Below are positions 16,033 through 25,103 of a DNA stretch of 64,000 nt, piece after piece (the first letter of the stretch is position 1; the number at the start of each line of letters is the position of its first letter). Source of the DNA: Sporomusaceae bacterium (GTDB lineage: Bacteria > Bacillota > Negativicutes > UBA1444); contig JAHDPL010000019.1 in the NCBI GenBank assembly GCA_018434355.1, positions 1 to 64,000 on the forward strand, read 5' to 3'. Both the position numbers and the translations under genes were made by a program. The notes below the pieces were generated by a model. The model was not told where the DNA came from. It worked only from the letters and a program-made list of their open reading frames with translations, and did not search any database.

Positions 16033-18513
16033 ATGAACAATCAATCGGATTCTGCCCTTTCGGCGAATCGTCCGGTCCAATGGGATGGCAGGCCCGCTTC
16101 CCTGCCAGGCATCCTGCTGGATGCGGCGCCATTTAAGATCTGGGTCAAGGATGTTGACGGTCGTTATGTGTTCATCAACGCAGCATACCGGCATTTTTAT
16201 TCAATAGACAACGATAAGCGGATCAATCTGACCGACTGGGAAGTCTATCCACCGGTCCTTGCTTCGCGCTATCGCAGCGAAGACGAACAGGTCTGCCGGC
16301 TAAACACCCCGTTGGTCATCCGGGACCATTACCCGGCAACCGAGCTAAACCCCGAATCCTATTTCGAAACCATCAAGCGTCCCCTGTTTTCTGCCGATGG
16401 TCAAATCACCGGCGTATACGCCACTTCACAGAACATTACCGCCCGCGTGCTCCGCGACGACAAACTGGCCCGACAAAAACGCCTGTTGGAATCCTTACAC
16501 CAGATGTCGGTGGAACTGATCAGCAAGCGCGACATTCAAGAGCTACTGCGTACCCTGCTGCACCGGTCGGCGGAAACGCTCGGCGCCCCGGTCGGGTTCC
16601 TGGAGATGGTCAACGAGCAAAAAACCGGCATGGAAATGCAGCACTACTTTGGCGATAATTTTTTCGTGCCACCGAGCTATCTGTTGCAGCCCGGACAAGG
16701 CTTGGTCGGGCAAGTCTGGGCATCGGGGAAAGTGCTGCTGATCGACGACTATCAACAGTGGGAAGATCGGCTCCGCTATCCTGGCTTTGAGGCCATTCGC
16801 GCCATTGTCTGCATGCCGATTTTCGCCGGGACTGAGATTGCCGGCGCCGTCACGCTATGTCACACCGATCCCGCCCTGCGGTTTGACGATACCGATATTG
16901 CCGCACTCGATCAGTTTAGCGCCCTGGCATCGGTCGCCCTGGAAAATGCCAGATTGTTTGAAACAGCGGCCCACGAACTGAAGCAACGCCGCGAAAGTGA
17001 AAACCTCTACCGCGCCCTGGTCGACCAGTCCGCCGACATCATCCTGTTGTTCGATCCGGCAAGCCGCAAGCTGTTGCAGGCAAACAAGCGCTATCTGGAA
17101 TTGACCGGCTATACAGAATCGGATATTGGCAACCTCACGGCCTATGACGTGGTGGTGGACGAACGCCGCTGGATCGACCAGTCTTTCGATATTCATCTAC
17201 CGCAGTTACGCAACAAACCACCGGAAATGCGCCGCTTCCGCCGCAAAGACGGCAGCCTGTTCGACATGGAACGCACTGCTACGATGGTTTCGCTGGGCGG
17301 GCGCGACATTATAATGTCTGTATCGCGCGACGTGTCCGAGCGCCGTCACACCCGGTTGATGGAATTTTTGCATGAAACCACCCTTGATATTGTTGGGCAT
17401 CTGGATCAAAGCCAACTGTTGCAAGCCATCATCGCACGGGCGGTCGACCTGGTCGAGGCGCCGTTCGGTTATTGTGCCTTGCTCAATCCAGAAAGCGGCG
17501 AACTGGAGGTTGTCGCGGTGGCTGGAATCGACGCTGTTCAATTCAAAGACCCGCCGCAGGCTAATGCCGGCTTGGCGGCCAAGGTGCTGGCAAGCGGAAA
17601 ATCAATGGCGATCGATGATTATCGCAACTGGCCGGAACGATTGCCAGGCGCATTATTTGACCGCATCACCTCCATGGCCATTTTTCCGCTGAAAAACGCG
17701 CATTCGGAAGTTGTCGGCCTGTTGACCGTATTGCATTGGGACCCTGATAAACGGATTCGTATGGATGACTTCTCCTGCCTTGAAGAAGTTGCCAACCTCG
17801 CTTCATTGGCGCTCGACAATGCCAAGCTTTACAACACCGCACGCATCGAGCTGGCCAGTCGGGCCGAAATCGAGCTGCAAGTGCGTCAGACGCTGGAAAA
17901 ACTGGATGAAACCTATGACACGACGCTGGAGGGCTGGGCAAGGGCCCTTGATTTGCGCGACTGCGAAACCGAAGGACACAGCCGGCGCGTCGCCTCGATT
18001 GCAGTCGAAATGGCCAAACGGATGAATATCCCCGCCGAACAACATATCCATATCTGGCGCGGCGCATTGCTGCATGACATCGGCAAGCTGGGCGTGCCGG
18101 ACTCCATCCTGCTGAAACCCGGCCCGTTGACTGCCGAGGAGTGGCAAATCATGCGGCTACACCCGATCTATGGCTATGACTGGCTGCACCAGATCGAATA
18201 CCTGCATCCCGCCCTGGCGATCCCCCGCAGTCACCATGAACGTTGGGACGGCGAAGGCTATCCGGACAAGCTTTGCGGCGAGACAATTCCACTTGAGGCA
18301 CGTATCTTCGCCCCCATCGACGTTTGGGACGCACTTTCTTCCAACCGCCCTTACCGACGCAGCTGGCCGGACAGCAAAATCCGCGAGCACATCCGCGCAT
18401 TGTCCGGTTCCCATTTCGACCCTGCCGTGGTAGACGCCTTTTTGACCTTGCCGTCGTCAGCCTTCGTCATCCGGGCCAAACCACCGGAAAAAAAATCGAC
18501 GTCTTCGATTTAA
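16033..18513 (+). CDS. PAS-GAF-PAS-GAF-HD-GYP cyclic-di-GMP phosphodiesterase
   Basis: An 826-residue cytoplasmic signalling protein without membrane segments. PAS (about 25-145), GAF (160-315), PAS (325-445), GAF (455-610), HD-GYP (640-805). The hydrolase motifs are intact: LLHDIGKLGVPDSIL and HHERWDGEGYP. HD-GYP enzymes hydrolyse c-di-GMP or related dinucleotides. It starts 21 bases after crtI with AGGAGG upstream and is probably the last gene of that operon. Coupling a multi-sensor phosphodiesterase to a desaturase operon suggests redox or ligand sensing, but no ligand can be read from the sequence. Confidence 0.9.
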   Translation: MNNQSDSALSANRPVQWDGRPASLPGILLDAAPFKIWVKDVDGRYVFINAAYRHFYSIDNDKRINLTDWEVYPPVLASRYRSEDEQVCRLNTPLVIRDHYPATELNPESYFETIKRPLFSADGQITGVYATSQNITARVLRDDKLARQKRLLESLHQMSVELISKRDIQELLRTLLHRSAETLGAPVGFLEMVNEQKTGMEMQHYFGDNFFVPPSYLLQPGQGLVGQVWASGKVLLIDDYQQWEDRLRYPGFEAIRAIVCMPIFAGTEIAGAVTLCHTDPALRFDDTDIAALDQFSALASVALENARLFETAAHELKQRRESENLYRALVDQSADIILLFDPASRKLLQANKRYLELTGYTESDIGNLTAYDVVVDERRWIDQSFDIHLPQLRNKPPEMRRFRRKDGSLFDMERTATMVSLGGRDIIMSVSRDVSERRHTRLMEFLHETTLDIVGHLDQSQLLQAIIARAVDLVEAPFGYCALLNPESGELEVVAVAGIDAVQFKDPPQANAGLAAKVLASGKSMAIDDYRNWPERLPGALFDRITSMAIFPLKNAHSEVVGLLTVLHWDPDKRIRMDDFSCLEEVANLASLALDNAKLYNTARIELASRAEIELQVRQTLEKLDETYDTTLEGWARALDLRDCETEGHSRRVASIAVEMAKRMNIPAEQHIHIWRGALLHDIGKLGVPDSILLKPGPLTAEEWQIMRLHPIYGYDWLHQIEYLHPALAIPRSHHERWDGEGYPDKLCGETIPLEARIFAPIDVWDALSSNRPYRRSWPDSKIREHIRALSGSHFDPAVVDAFLTLPSSAFVIRAKPPEKKSTSSI

Positions 18514-18529
18514 TCGAAGGCGTCGATTT
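18493..18529. terminator. Bidirectional terminator overlapping the HD-GYP stop codon
   Basis: 17-base arms (18493-18509 and 18513-18529, one G-U pair) surround a 3-base loop, with an A-run before and a T-run after. It encodes the last residues of the HD-GYP protein and can also serve the convergent gene ending at 18542. Confidence 0.8.
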
Positions 18530-18541
18530 CCTGATTGCCAG

Positions 18542-18784
18542 CTATTTCCGTTCGGTTTCCAGCGCCCTGGCCAACTGATCCGCGCAGGACGTCGGGTTGC
18601 TCTCACAAGTGATTCCCTTTAACTTTTCAATCACGTCTTCGATCCGCATCCCCTGGACCAGGGCGCCGATCGCCTTCAGGTTGCCGTCGCAGCCTCCTTC
18701 AAACTTCACCTGAGTCAGGATGCCGTCTTCTGTTTCAAAACTGATTTCCGTTGAACAAACGCCTTCCGTGTGATAGGTTTTCAT
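18542..18784 (-). CDS. Small TSCPD-domain protein (TIGR03905-like)
   Basis: An 80-residue protein matching the stand-alone TSCPD family. Seen: GVCSTEISFETEDG near the N-terminus, VKFEGGCDGNLKAIGALVQG and SNPTSCADQLARAL, where TSCxDQ is the defining motif. The same domain occurs at the end of class II ribonucleotide reductases. The stand-alone role is unknown. Three cysteines are positioned as in relatives and may bind metal. It is convergent with the HD-GYP gene and has its own upstream region. Confidence 0.88.
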   Translation of the reverse strand: MKTYHTEGVCSTEISFETEDGILTQVKFEGGCDGNLKAIGALVQGMRIEDVIEKLKGITCESNPTSCADQLARALETERK

Positions 18785-19180
18785 TGATTAATCCGTCCCT
18801 TTCCGCAACATGCCCCTCCGGGGAGGGGGGTATAATTAATTATATGAGAAAAGAACGATATCTGTCAATCGAAGAAAACTGTCTCTGCCAGAATTTACAG
18901 ATTTCATTTGAATCCTGTCGGAAAAAATGATAAAATTAATTTAATATCGGTTGATATGCGTAACCTATTTGAATAATAAATGCTGGGCATTTTTCATTAC
19001 CATTATTGAGGGATGTGTCCGACTGCATCTTGAGCAAAATCAAGTACAGCCAGATTCGTTCCTTTTTCTTATCTTATCGTCTGAATCACACAGGGTTGGA
19101 GGATTTCGGACGCTACTGGAAGGAAAGGACTCGCGGGATTGGCTTTGATATAAACATAAATCGGGAGGGGTAACCTGACA
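18785..19180. other. Intergenic region between divergent TSCPD and MFS genes
   Basis: No convincing gene. It holds a GC-rich hairpin (CCCCTCC-GG-GGAGGGG, 18813-18828) and an adjacent perfect palindrome TATAATTAATTATA (18831-18844), which could combine a -10 element and an operator for the minus-strand gene. Nearer the MFS gene I see only A+T-rich sequence and the ribosome-binding site GGGAGGGG. Confidence 0.5.
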
Positions 19181-20380
19181 ATGAATTATGGCTGGATCGT
19201 TGTTCTAGCGGGGACCGGTATCAATCTCATGTTTGGCGTACTGTACGCCTGGAGCATTTTCGGAGCCAATCTGAGCAGTATGTACAAATGGACAAGCGTC
19301 GAGGCTTCTTTGCCCTATACCACAGCGATCACTATGTTTGCCGTATTGATGCTGGTCGGCGGAAAACTTCAGGATCGCTTAGGCCCCCGTCTGGTGGCGA
19401 CTGCAGGCGGTATCTGCGTCGGCGCAGGGATGATTGTTTCCAGTTTGTTCCCTTCATTGCCTGGCGTGATCATCGGCTTTGGCGTGTTGACCGGGGCGGG
19501 AATCGGCATGGGTTATTCGGCAACGACACCGGCGGCGGTGAAATGGTTCCCTCCCAGTAACAAAGGGCTGATCACCGGAATCGTCGTGGGCGGTTTCGGT
19601 TTGGCGTCGCTGTATATTTCCCCGCTGACCAAGTATTTGATCTCCACATATGGATTGTTTGCCTCGTTTCAAATTTTGGGCATCGGCTTCGGCGTGGTTA
19701 TCATCAGCCTCGCTCAGCTGTTGAAAGTCCCGCAGGCAGCTCCAGCGCCCGCAGCTTCGGTTGGCGCCGCCGTTCCTGCCACGATTTCCAACGACTACAC
19801 CTGGCGGGAAATGCTGGCAACCAAACAATTTTATATCCTATGGTTGATGTTTGTCGCCGGGGCGATTGCCGGCCTGATGATGATCGGGCATCTTGCCAAG
19901 ATTGCCAATCTGCAGACCGGACAAAACGTAGGCTATGCATTGGTTTCGTTCATTGCGATTTCCAATGCGCTGGCCCGACCGATTGCCGGATTCATTTCCG
20001 ACAAACTCGGCCGCGGCCGGACCATGATGTTTCTCTACGTTCTGCAGGGCGCGACTCTCGTCGTATTTTCGGGGTTCAATACGTTCGGCCTGGTTCTGGT
20101 CGGCGCGCTCGTCGTGACTTTTGCCTACGGCGCGATGATTGCGGTTTACCCTTCAGCAATCGGCGATTTCTATGGGCTGAAAAACATGGGCTTCAATTAT
20201 GCTCTGCTGTTCACGGCCTGGGGCGTGGGCGGAGTCATCGGCCCGGTATTGGCCGGCTACATCCTGGATAAAACCGGTGGTTATCATGTCGCTTTCATGG
20301 TCGCCGCAGTTCTCTGCTTCTTCGCTGCAGTCTTGGGCTGGATTCTGAAGCCACCCGGACCGAAACGGCAAACTGGATAA
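19181..20380 (+). CDS. MFS transporter, oxalate/formate antiporter (OFA) type
   Basis: A 399-residue carrier with 12 predicted membrane helices. OFA features are MNYGWIVVLAGTGINLMFGVLYAWSIF at the start, GGKLQDRLGPR in the loop after helix 2 and KWFPPSNKGLITGIVVGGFGLAS. Relatives exchange oxalate for formate or carry monocarboxylates such as lactate. No oxalate- or formate-metabolising gene is next to it, so substrate is open. It is monocistronic: a divergent gene lies upstream and the arsenic operon converges downstream. Confidence 0.88.
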   Translation: MNYGWIVVLAGTGINLMFGVLYAWSIFGANLSSMYKWTSVEASLPYTTAITMFAVLMLVGGKLQDRLGPRLVATAGGICVGAGMIVSSLFPSLPGVIIGFGVLTGAGIGMGYSATTPAAVKWFPPSNKGLITGIVVGGFGLASLYISPLTKYLISTYGLFASFQILGIGFGVVIISLAQLLKVPQAAPAPAASVGAAVPATISNDYTWREMLATKQFYILWLMFVAGAIAGLMMIGHLAKIANLQTGQNVGYALVSFIAISNALARPIAGFISDKLGRGRTMMFLYVLQGATLVVFSGFNTFGLVLVGALVVTFAYGAMIAVYPSAIGDFYGLKNMGFNYALLFTAWGVGGVIGPVLAGYILDKTGGYHVAFMVAAVLCFFAAVLGWILKPPGPKRQTG

Positions 20381-20428
20381 TAAACCAATCATTCTAGTCG
20401 TCGAATGATACCGATGCTTAATTTGCCG

Positions 20429-20869
20429 CTAACAGCACTTACTGCTATTGCAGCCGCAGCCTGAATTTTGTGCTGGCGCAGGCTTTGTTTCGTCTATGCC
20501 CAATACCTTATAGGCCGCCTGACGAATAGCCTTTGCCGGGATATCTTCATATTCTTCGCCTTCAAACGTGATCGTTCGACAGTAGGTATCCGTTCCCAGC
20601 AAATCAGTGCATGAACCGCAGTAGTTCTTTGATACTGTAACGTTCAAAATATCTTCGAGAGGGACCCCATTAAACAGGATCGCATTGGATTGGGGAATTT
20701 GAGTGTCATCGAGTTTGGTTTCAAACCATTCAACTTGAATTCCTTGCTGCTGAAGCGCTCTGTTTAGCCTTTTTACTTCCTGATTCAGATTCTCGCCCGT
20801 ATCATAGCAGCGGTTGCAGGTTTCTCCTGCCACATCAAGGTGTCTCCATTCAATTTTAAGTGTATTCAC
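20429..20869 (-). CDS. DUF2703 protein of the arsenic operon
   Basis: A 146-residue cytoplasmic protein. It begins MNTLKIEWRHLDVAGETCNRC and contains the NYCGSCTDLLG loop and a cysteine-rich tail (GCGCNSSKCC). Family knowledge: DUF2703 proteins are frequent neighbours of arsenic genes but have no proven function. The core resembles thioredoxin-like folds, and the paired cysteines suggest thiol redox chemistry or As(III) binding (inference). I use the GTG at 20869 because GGAGGG lies 6 bases before it; longer frames start inside the intergenic region. It follows acr3 by 79 bases. Confidence 0.8.
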   Translation of the reverse strand: MNTLKIEWRHLDVAGETCNRCYDTGENLNQEVKRLNRALQQQGIQVEWFETKLDDTQIPQSNAILFNGVPLEDILNVTVSKNYCGSCTDLLGTDTYCRTITFEGEEYEDIPAKAIRQAAYKVLGIDETKPAPAQNSGCGCNSSKCC

Positions 20870-20948
20870 TGTCAACCCTCCCAATAATTTTGCTTCCACA
20901 TATTTTCTCGTTTTCGCGTTGTCTATTTTCCGCGGCAGGCACTGCCGC

Positions 20949-21992
20949 TCACACCCGTCGCCCAAAGTATTTCCGATAATGCAGCGCCACATTGACCAGC
21001 GCGATCATCACCGGCACCTCGATCAACGGGCCGATGACCGCGGCGAAAGCCTGCCCCGAATTAATGCCGAAGATCGCCACCGCCACCGCAATCGCCAATT
21101 CAAAATTGTTGCTGGCCGCCGTAAAAGACAGCGTCGTGGTCTGCTCGTAGTTCACGCCCAGCTTCCAGCTCATATAGAACGAAATCGCAAACATCACCGC
21201 GAAATAGATGATCAGCGGAATCGCGATCCGCACCACATCCAGCGGCAGTTTTACGATATAACTGCCTTTCAGCGAAAACATGATCACAATCGTGAATAGC
21301 AGGGAAATCAGCGCCAGCGGGCTGATCTTGGGAATGAAATGATTTTCGTACCAGTCGCGGCCTTTGGCCGGCAGCAGGAATTGCCGCGTTAGGAAACCGG
21401 CAACGAACGGAATGCCAAGGTAGATCGCCACACTCATTGCCACGTCTTTCATCGACACCTGAATCGTCATCCCCTTGAAACCGATCCAGCCGGGCAGCAC
21501 GCTGATGAAAAAGTAGGCGGAAACCGAATATAGCAATAGCTGGAAAATCGAGTTGAGCGCTACCAGCGCCGCTGCGTATTCGTTGTCACCATCGGCCAGC
21601 GAGTTCCAAATGATCACCATTGCGATGCAGCGGGCCAGGCCGATCAAAATCAGCCCCACCATATACTCCGGCATATCCGGCAAGAAGATGATCGCCAGAG
21701 CAAACATTAAAATCGGTCCGATGATCCAGTTCTGCACCAGCGACAGGGTCACCACCTTGCCGTTGCGAAAAACTTTGCCCAGTTCCTCGTACTTCACCTT
21801 GGCCAGCGGCGGATACATCATCACGATCAGGCCGATTGCTATCGGAATCGAGGTCGTGCCGACCGAGAACGCATCCAGCCAAGCCGCCACCCCCGGAAAT
21901 CCGTAACCGATCCCCACGCCAAGCGCCATCGCCACGAAAATCCATAACGTCAGGAATCGATCAAGAAAAGATAATTGCTTTGGTGCTGCCAT
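20949..21992 (-). CDS. acr3: Arsenite efflux transporter ACR3
   Basis: A 347-residue membrane protein with ten predicted helices. It carries the ACR3 signature [22 protein letters not shown], including the cysteine essential for As(III) transport in studied members, and [21 protein letters not shown] near the end. It exports arsenite using the proton gradient. It follows arsR by 86 bases and precedes the DUF2703 gene. Confidence 0.95.
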   Translation of the reverse strand: MAAPKQLSFLDRFLTLWIFVAMALGVGIGYGFPGVAAWLDAFSVGTTSIPIAIGLIVMMYPPLAKVKYEELGKVFRNGKVVTLSLVQNWIIGPILMFALAIIFLPDMPEYMVGLILIGLARCIAMVIIWNSLADGDNEYAAALVALNSIFQLLLYSVSAYFFISVLPGWIGFKGMTIQVSMKDVAMSVAIYLGIPFVAGFLTRQFLLPAKGRDWYENHFIPKISPLALISLLFTIVIMFSLKGSYIVKLPLDVVRIAIPLIIYFAVMFAISFYMSWKLGVNYEQTTTLSFTAASNNFELAIAVAVAIFGINSGQAFAAVIGPLIEVPVMIALVNVALHYRKYFGRRV

Positions 21993-22078
21993 GCTATTGC
22001 CTCCCCTACCTAATTTTTATCCAACATCATCCATGCTCAAATGCTCATACACGCATTTTGTTCGCAAATCAAATCTGC

Positions 22079-22435
22079 TTAAGGCAACTTCTCCGTACAG
22101 CCGCAGCCGCCGCCAATATTCCGGTACTGCCGCAGCTTTGACAAATCCTGCTGATACTTTGCGCTTTTGCCCAGTTCCTGATCCAGGATCGCTTTGACAA
22201 ACGGCTGCTCCTGCAATAGCTGCTCATTGATCCGGTAATAGACCCACTGGGCTTGTTTTTCCGCGACAATCAGCCGGCAATGCCGCAGTTTGGTCAGATG
22301 CCGCGACGCATTCGACTGGCTGAGTTTAAGCACGTCTTCCAAATCGCACACACACAAGCTTTCCTGTCGCAGCACATTTAAAATTCGCAGCCTGGTTTCA
22401 TCGGCCAGCGCTTTCAGTACATCGACCAATTCCAT
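22079..22435 (-). CDS. arsR: ArsR-family arsenic-responsive repressor
   Basis: A 118-residue winged-helix repressor. Seen: KALADETRLRILNVL, the metalloid-binding SLCVCDLEDVL motif in helix 3, and the recognition helix LSQSNASRHLTKLRHC. A C-terminal GGGCGC could provide further thiols. It would release DNA on binding As(III). Only 30 bases separate it from the radical SAM gene upstream, so the two are probably cotranscribed and autoregulated from the promoter at 23623-23650. Confidence 0.93.
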   Translation of the reverse strand: MELVDVLKALADETRLRILNVLRQESLCVCDLEDVLKLSQSNASRHLTKLRHCRLIVAEKQAQWVYYRINEQLLQEQPFVKAILDQELGKSAKYQQDLSKLRQYRNIGGGCGCTEKLP

Positions 22436-22465
22436 GCGATCCCCTCCGTTCGTGGCGTTATTTTG

Positions 22466-23566
22466 TCAGGGGCAGACAATCAAGCCGCGTGCCCATAGGC
22501 AATCGCCGCAGGATGGTTTGTTGCCCCAGCAGTCACCTTCGTTGGTCTGAGCCAGATTACAACCATCCACCTGTCGGCAGTCCGTACAGGACGGATAGTG
22601 GGAATTGCGAGAAATCCAGCGAAAAGTCGCATACTCCGGGTCTGTCCAGATGTCGGCCAATCTGCGTTGCCCGACGTTGCCGAAGCTCTGCGCCGTCATC
22701 GTTTTTTTGCGACCGAGAATATAGCAGTCGTAACTGTGCATCAATGCGTAGCAGGGAGCGACCTCGCCCTGCCAGGTGATTGCCGCCGCCCGGCCATCGA
22801 CAAATCTGCAGGCCCTGCGGGTTTCCAGCTTCATCGTCGGCGCGGTCTTGACGGAAAGCAGCGGCGACTCCCAGCCAAAATCGGACAGGTCCGCCTCCTG
22901 ATCATATAGAATTTCCTGTTTCATCGACTCATGATACGGCAGCATGTTGGTGACGATAAAGCGATCCGCCTGCAATTCATCCACGACTTTTCGCATGAAC
23001 GGCAGGCGGGAAAAATTGGTCCGAGTCGCGACAAATTCGATGCCAACACGTGGCAGAACGACGCGACGGCTCTTTTTTAGCTGTTGCAGGCGTTTGATGT
23101 TGTCAACCACCTCGGCGTAGTCGGCGCCTGGCCGTATATTTTCATAACTGTCCGGGTCCGATCCGTCCAGCGAAACAAACAGGTAGTCGAGCCCGGCGTC
23201 CAGCAACGCAGCCGCCATAGCATCTGTCAACAGTGACCCGTTGGTAATCAGCTCCACCGCATAGCCCGCAGCTTTGCAGCGAGCAACCATCTCCACGATG
23301 GACGGATGGGTCAGCGGCTCGCCAAAGCCGCCGAAATGGATCGTTTGCAGCTCGGGCAGCTCACCGCAGTCATTCAGGATGCTTTCAAACAGCTCGACAG
23401 GCATCTGCCCCACCTCGTCGCTCCAGGAGTGACGGATGCAAGTAATGCAGGAAAAGTTGCACTCCGCCGTAACTTCAATATAAAGTTTGCGGATATCCGG
23501 CGCCAGCGGCAACAGAACAATTTCATTCCCTGTATTGACACGATGATAACGGACGCTGTCATCCAT
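22466..23566 (-). CDS. SPASM-type radical SAM enzyme, resembling tungsten-enzyme maturases
   Basis: A 366-residue radical SAM protein. Seen: the cluster motif CNFSCITC (CxxxCxxC, about 36-43), the GGFGEPLTHP strand and a C-terminal SPASM region rich in cysteines (CTDCRQVDGC...CWGNKPSCGDCLWARG...CP) that binds one or two extra Fe-S clusters. The ending is like that of radical SAM maturases linked to tungsten-dependent aldehyde oxidoreductases, as I remember them. No such oxidoreductase is in this window. Instead it heads an arsenic resistance operon. SD GGAGGAA supports the start. Substrate unknown. Confidence 0.75.
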   Translation of the reverse strand: MDDSVRYHRVNTGNEIVLLPLAPDIRKLYIEVTAECNFSCITCIRHSWSDEVGQMPVELFESILNDCGELPELQTIHFGGFGEPLTHPSIVEMVARCKAAGYAVELITNGSLLTDAMAAALLDAGLDYLFVSLDGSDPDSYENIRPGADYAEVVDNIKRLQQLKKSRRVVLPRVGIEFVATRTNFSRLPFMRKVVDELQADRFIVTNMLPYHESMKQEILYDQEADLSDFGWESPLLSVKTAPTMKLETRRACRFVDGRAAAITWQGEVAPCYALMHSYDCYILGRKKTMTAQSFGNVGQRRLADIWTDPEYATFRWISRNSHYPSCTDCRQVDGCNLAQTNEGDCWGNKPSCGDCLWARGLIVCP

Positions 23567-23622
23567 GCGGCTTCCTCCTGCTTCTGTCAGGAACGATAAG
23601 TATCATCTAATTCTTATATTTG

Positions 23623-23650
23623 ATTATACTCATATACGATGCAAAGTCAA
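23623..23650 (-). promoter_or_regulatory. Sigma-70-type promoter of the radical SAM-ars operon
   Basis: On the minus strand TTGACT and TATAAT are separated by 16 bases, about 60 bases upstream of the radical SAM start. The surrounding A+T-rich sequence has imperfect dyads that could be an ArsR operator, but none is clear enough to call. Confidence 0.7.
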
Positions 23651-23691
23651 CCAACTCAGCGAAGGTCACCGCAAAACAACTTTCCCTCAAC

Positions 23692-24042
23692 TCACTCCGG
23701 CGTCAATTCCTTCGCCAGCGCCATAATATTGGGGACGCCCATATACATCTTGCCATTGTAAAACGCCACCGGAATCGCCCAGTCCTGCTCCGGCACGCCG
23801 TTCATTTTGAACAGCATCGCCAGCCGGTCCATGTTGCCGCGATCATTGTACACTTCGTGTTTTTCGATCGGCAGTTGTTTTGCAATCAATTTGTCGATCA
23901 CCGGCGCGACCTCTTTGCAGGCCGGGCAGCCATCGCCCCAAAAATACAGGATCGGCTTCACTGGCGCCGCTTCTGCCAGCGCCGCCGCAGTCACCGTAAA
24001 AATCAGAGCCCCGATGAAAACCAACAACAACCATTTTTTCAC
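23692..24042 (-). CDS. Secreted thioredoxin-like protein with a CPAC active site
   Basis: A 116-residue protein. A GTG start at 24042 follows AGGGTGA by 5 bases and begins an N-terminal signal peptide (KKWLLLVFIGALIFTVTAAALAEA). The mature part is a thioredoxin fold with WGDGCPACKE (redox CPAC) and the cis-proline segment AIPVAFYNG. It likely handles disulfides outside the membrane. It is the last gene of a run with a two-part permease and a CDF pump, so it may serve that permease. Confidence 0.82.
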   Translation of the reverse strand: MKKWLLLVFIGALIFTVTAAALAEAAPVKPILYFWGDGCPACKEVAPVIDKLIAKQLPIEKHEVYNDRGNMDRLAMLFKMNGVPEQDWAIPVAFYNGKMYMGVPNIMALAKELTPE

Positions 24043-24076
24043 GCTGCTCACCCTTTTCCGTTTGCGTGGCAATTTA

Positions 24077-24601
24077 TTAGCGATGCTTTGCGTAAATTTC
24101 GTCCTTTTCTGCTTTAGACAGCGACCAATCCATAATCCAGGCAATCAGAACAATCCCCACGAAACTGCATAGCCAGCGCGTCACCGAGAATAAACCGCCC
24201 AGGTATTTGGTTTCAAATAAGAACATTGGGATTTTCAGCGTAGCCCAAGCGCCAATAAAAACCATGACGTTAAAGAAACTGGCGCCTTTTTTCATCATCA
24301 CCGCCGCCACCGGAAAAGCGCCGTAAAGCGGACCAGCCGCAGCCGCCCCGAGAATCGTGGCCAGCGATACCCCCCGCACCCCAGAGCCGACTCCCAAATG
24401 ATCCACCACCTTTTCCCGTGGCACCCAGGTGTCCAGTAACCCGAGCAAAACAAAAATCGGCGGAATCACGCCGAGCATTTCCAAAAAGCTATCTGCCGTA
24501 TGCACGGCGATTTGCCGGCCAACTGCCGGATACAAATGATAAATCAGTACATCGACGGCCAAAAAAGCCAGAAACCATTTGTAGCGCAACAACACTCCCA
24601 T
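24077..24601 (-). CDS. Permease half, C-terminal type (ArsP/DUF318-like)
   Basis: A 174-residue membrane protein with about four to five helices. IPPIFVLLGLLDTWVPREKVVDHLG and GAAAAGPLYGAFPVAAVMMKKGASF correspond to one half of the PF03773 permease family (compare the full-length copy at 26092). It begins one base after the other half ends. The pair probably assembles into one complex. Substrate unknown; relatives export organoarsenicals, Cu or Zn. Confidence 0.75.
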   Translation of the reverse strand: MGVLLRYKWFLAFLAVDVLIYHLYPAVGRQIAVHTADSFLEMLGVIPPIFVLLGLLDTWVPREKVVDHLGVGSGVRGVSLATILGAAAAGPLYGAFPVAAVMMKKGASFFNVMVFIGAWATLKIPMFLFETKYLGGLFSVTRWLCSFVGIVLIAWIMDWSLSKAEKDEIYAKHR

Positions 24602-24602
24602 A

Positions 24603-25082
24603 TTAGCCCACCACCTTGCCGATCACAAACGCGACCAGAAAAGAAAAAAACACGCTCATGCCATTGCGCAGCAACATTGTTTTGCGGCTGAAGAACTGAC
24701 TCTCCATCGGCGCCGTAACAACGCCGACCATCATCAGTGTGGAAACGAACACCGCCACCTGCATAAGTCCCGCTCCCATTTCCAGTACGGTTTTGGCCAT
24801 CGGAAACGCAATGAAACCGGGGATCAGCGTGATCGAACCAAGACTTGCGGCGATAATCATGCCGGCCCAGCCCGAATTCTCGCCGAGCAGCGCGTGGATA
24901 CTGGCCGGCGAAACAACAGCCATCATTGCCCCCAGCAGCAACAGGATCTGGGAAAACGCCGGCAAGATATTCTCGAACGCTTTCCAAGATTTTTTCAGCG
25001 ATTGCCGGGTTTTCTGCCTGTCTCGCGAAAATGACCAGCCAACGCCGAAAATCGCCAGCGCATAGAAAAGCAATACATCCAT
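24603..25082 (-). CDS. Permease half, partner of the next gene
   Basis: A 159-residue membrane protein with about four helices. LLLGAMMAVVSPASIHALLGENSGW and ITLIPGFIAFPMAKTVLEMGAGL are arranged like the motifs of PF03773-type permeases, but only one half is present. It lies 22 bases after the CDF gene and one base before the other half. Split permeases of this kind recur in anaerobic Firmicutes. The function is inferred only from metal-related neighbours. Confidence 0.75.
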   Translation of the reverse strand: MDVLLFYALAIFGVGWSFSRDRQKTRQSLKKSWKAFENILPAFSQILLLLGAMMAVVSPASIHALLGENSGWAGMIIAASLGSITLIPGFIAFPMAKTVLEMGAGLMQVAVFVSTLMMVGVVTAPMESQFFSRKTMLLRNGMSVFFSFLVAFVIGKVVG

Positions 25083-25103
25083 AGCGTTTCACCTTATTCC
25101 TGT

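Noticed and set aside
18951-19148. A 65-codon plus-strand frame upstream of the MFS gene
   Set aside because: No ribosome-binding site, no protein-like pattern, and it lies in an A+T-rich promoter region.
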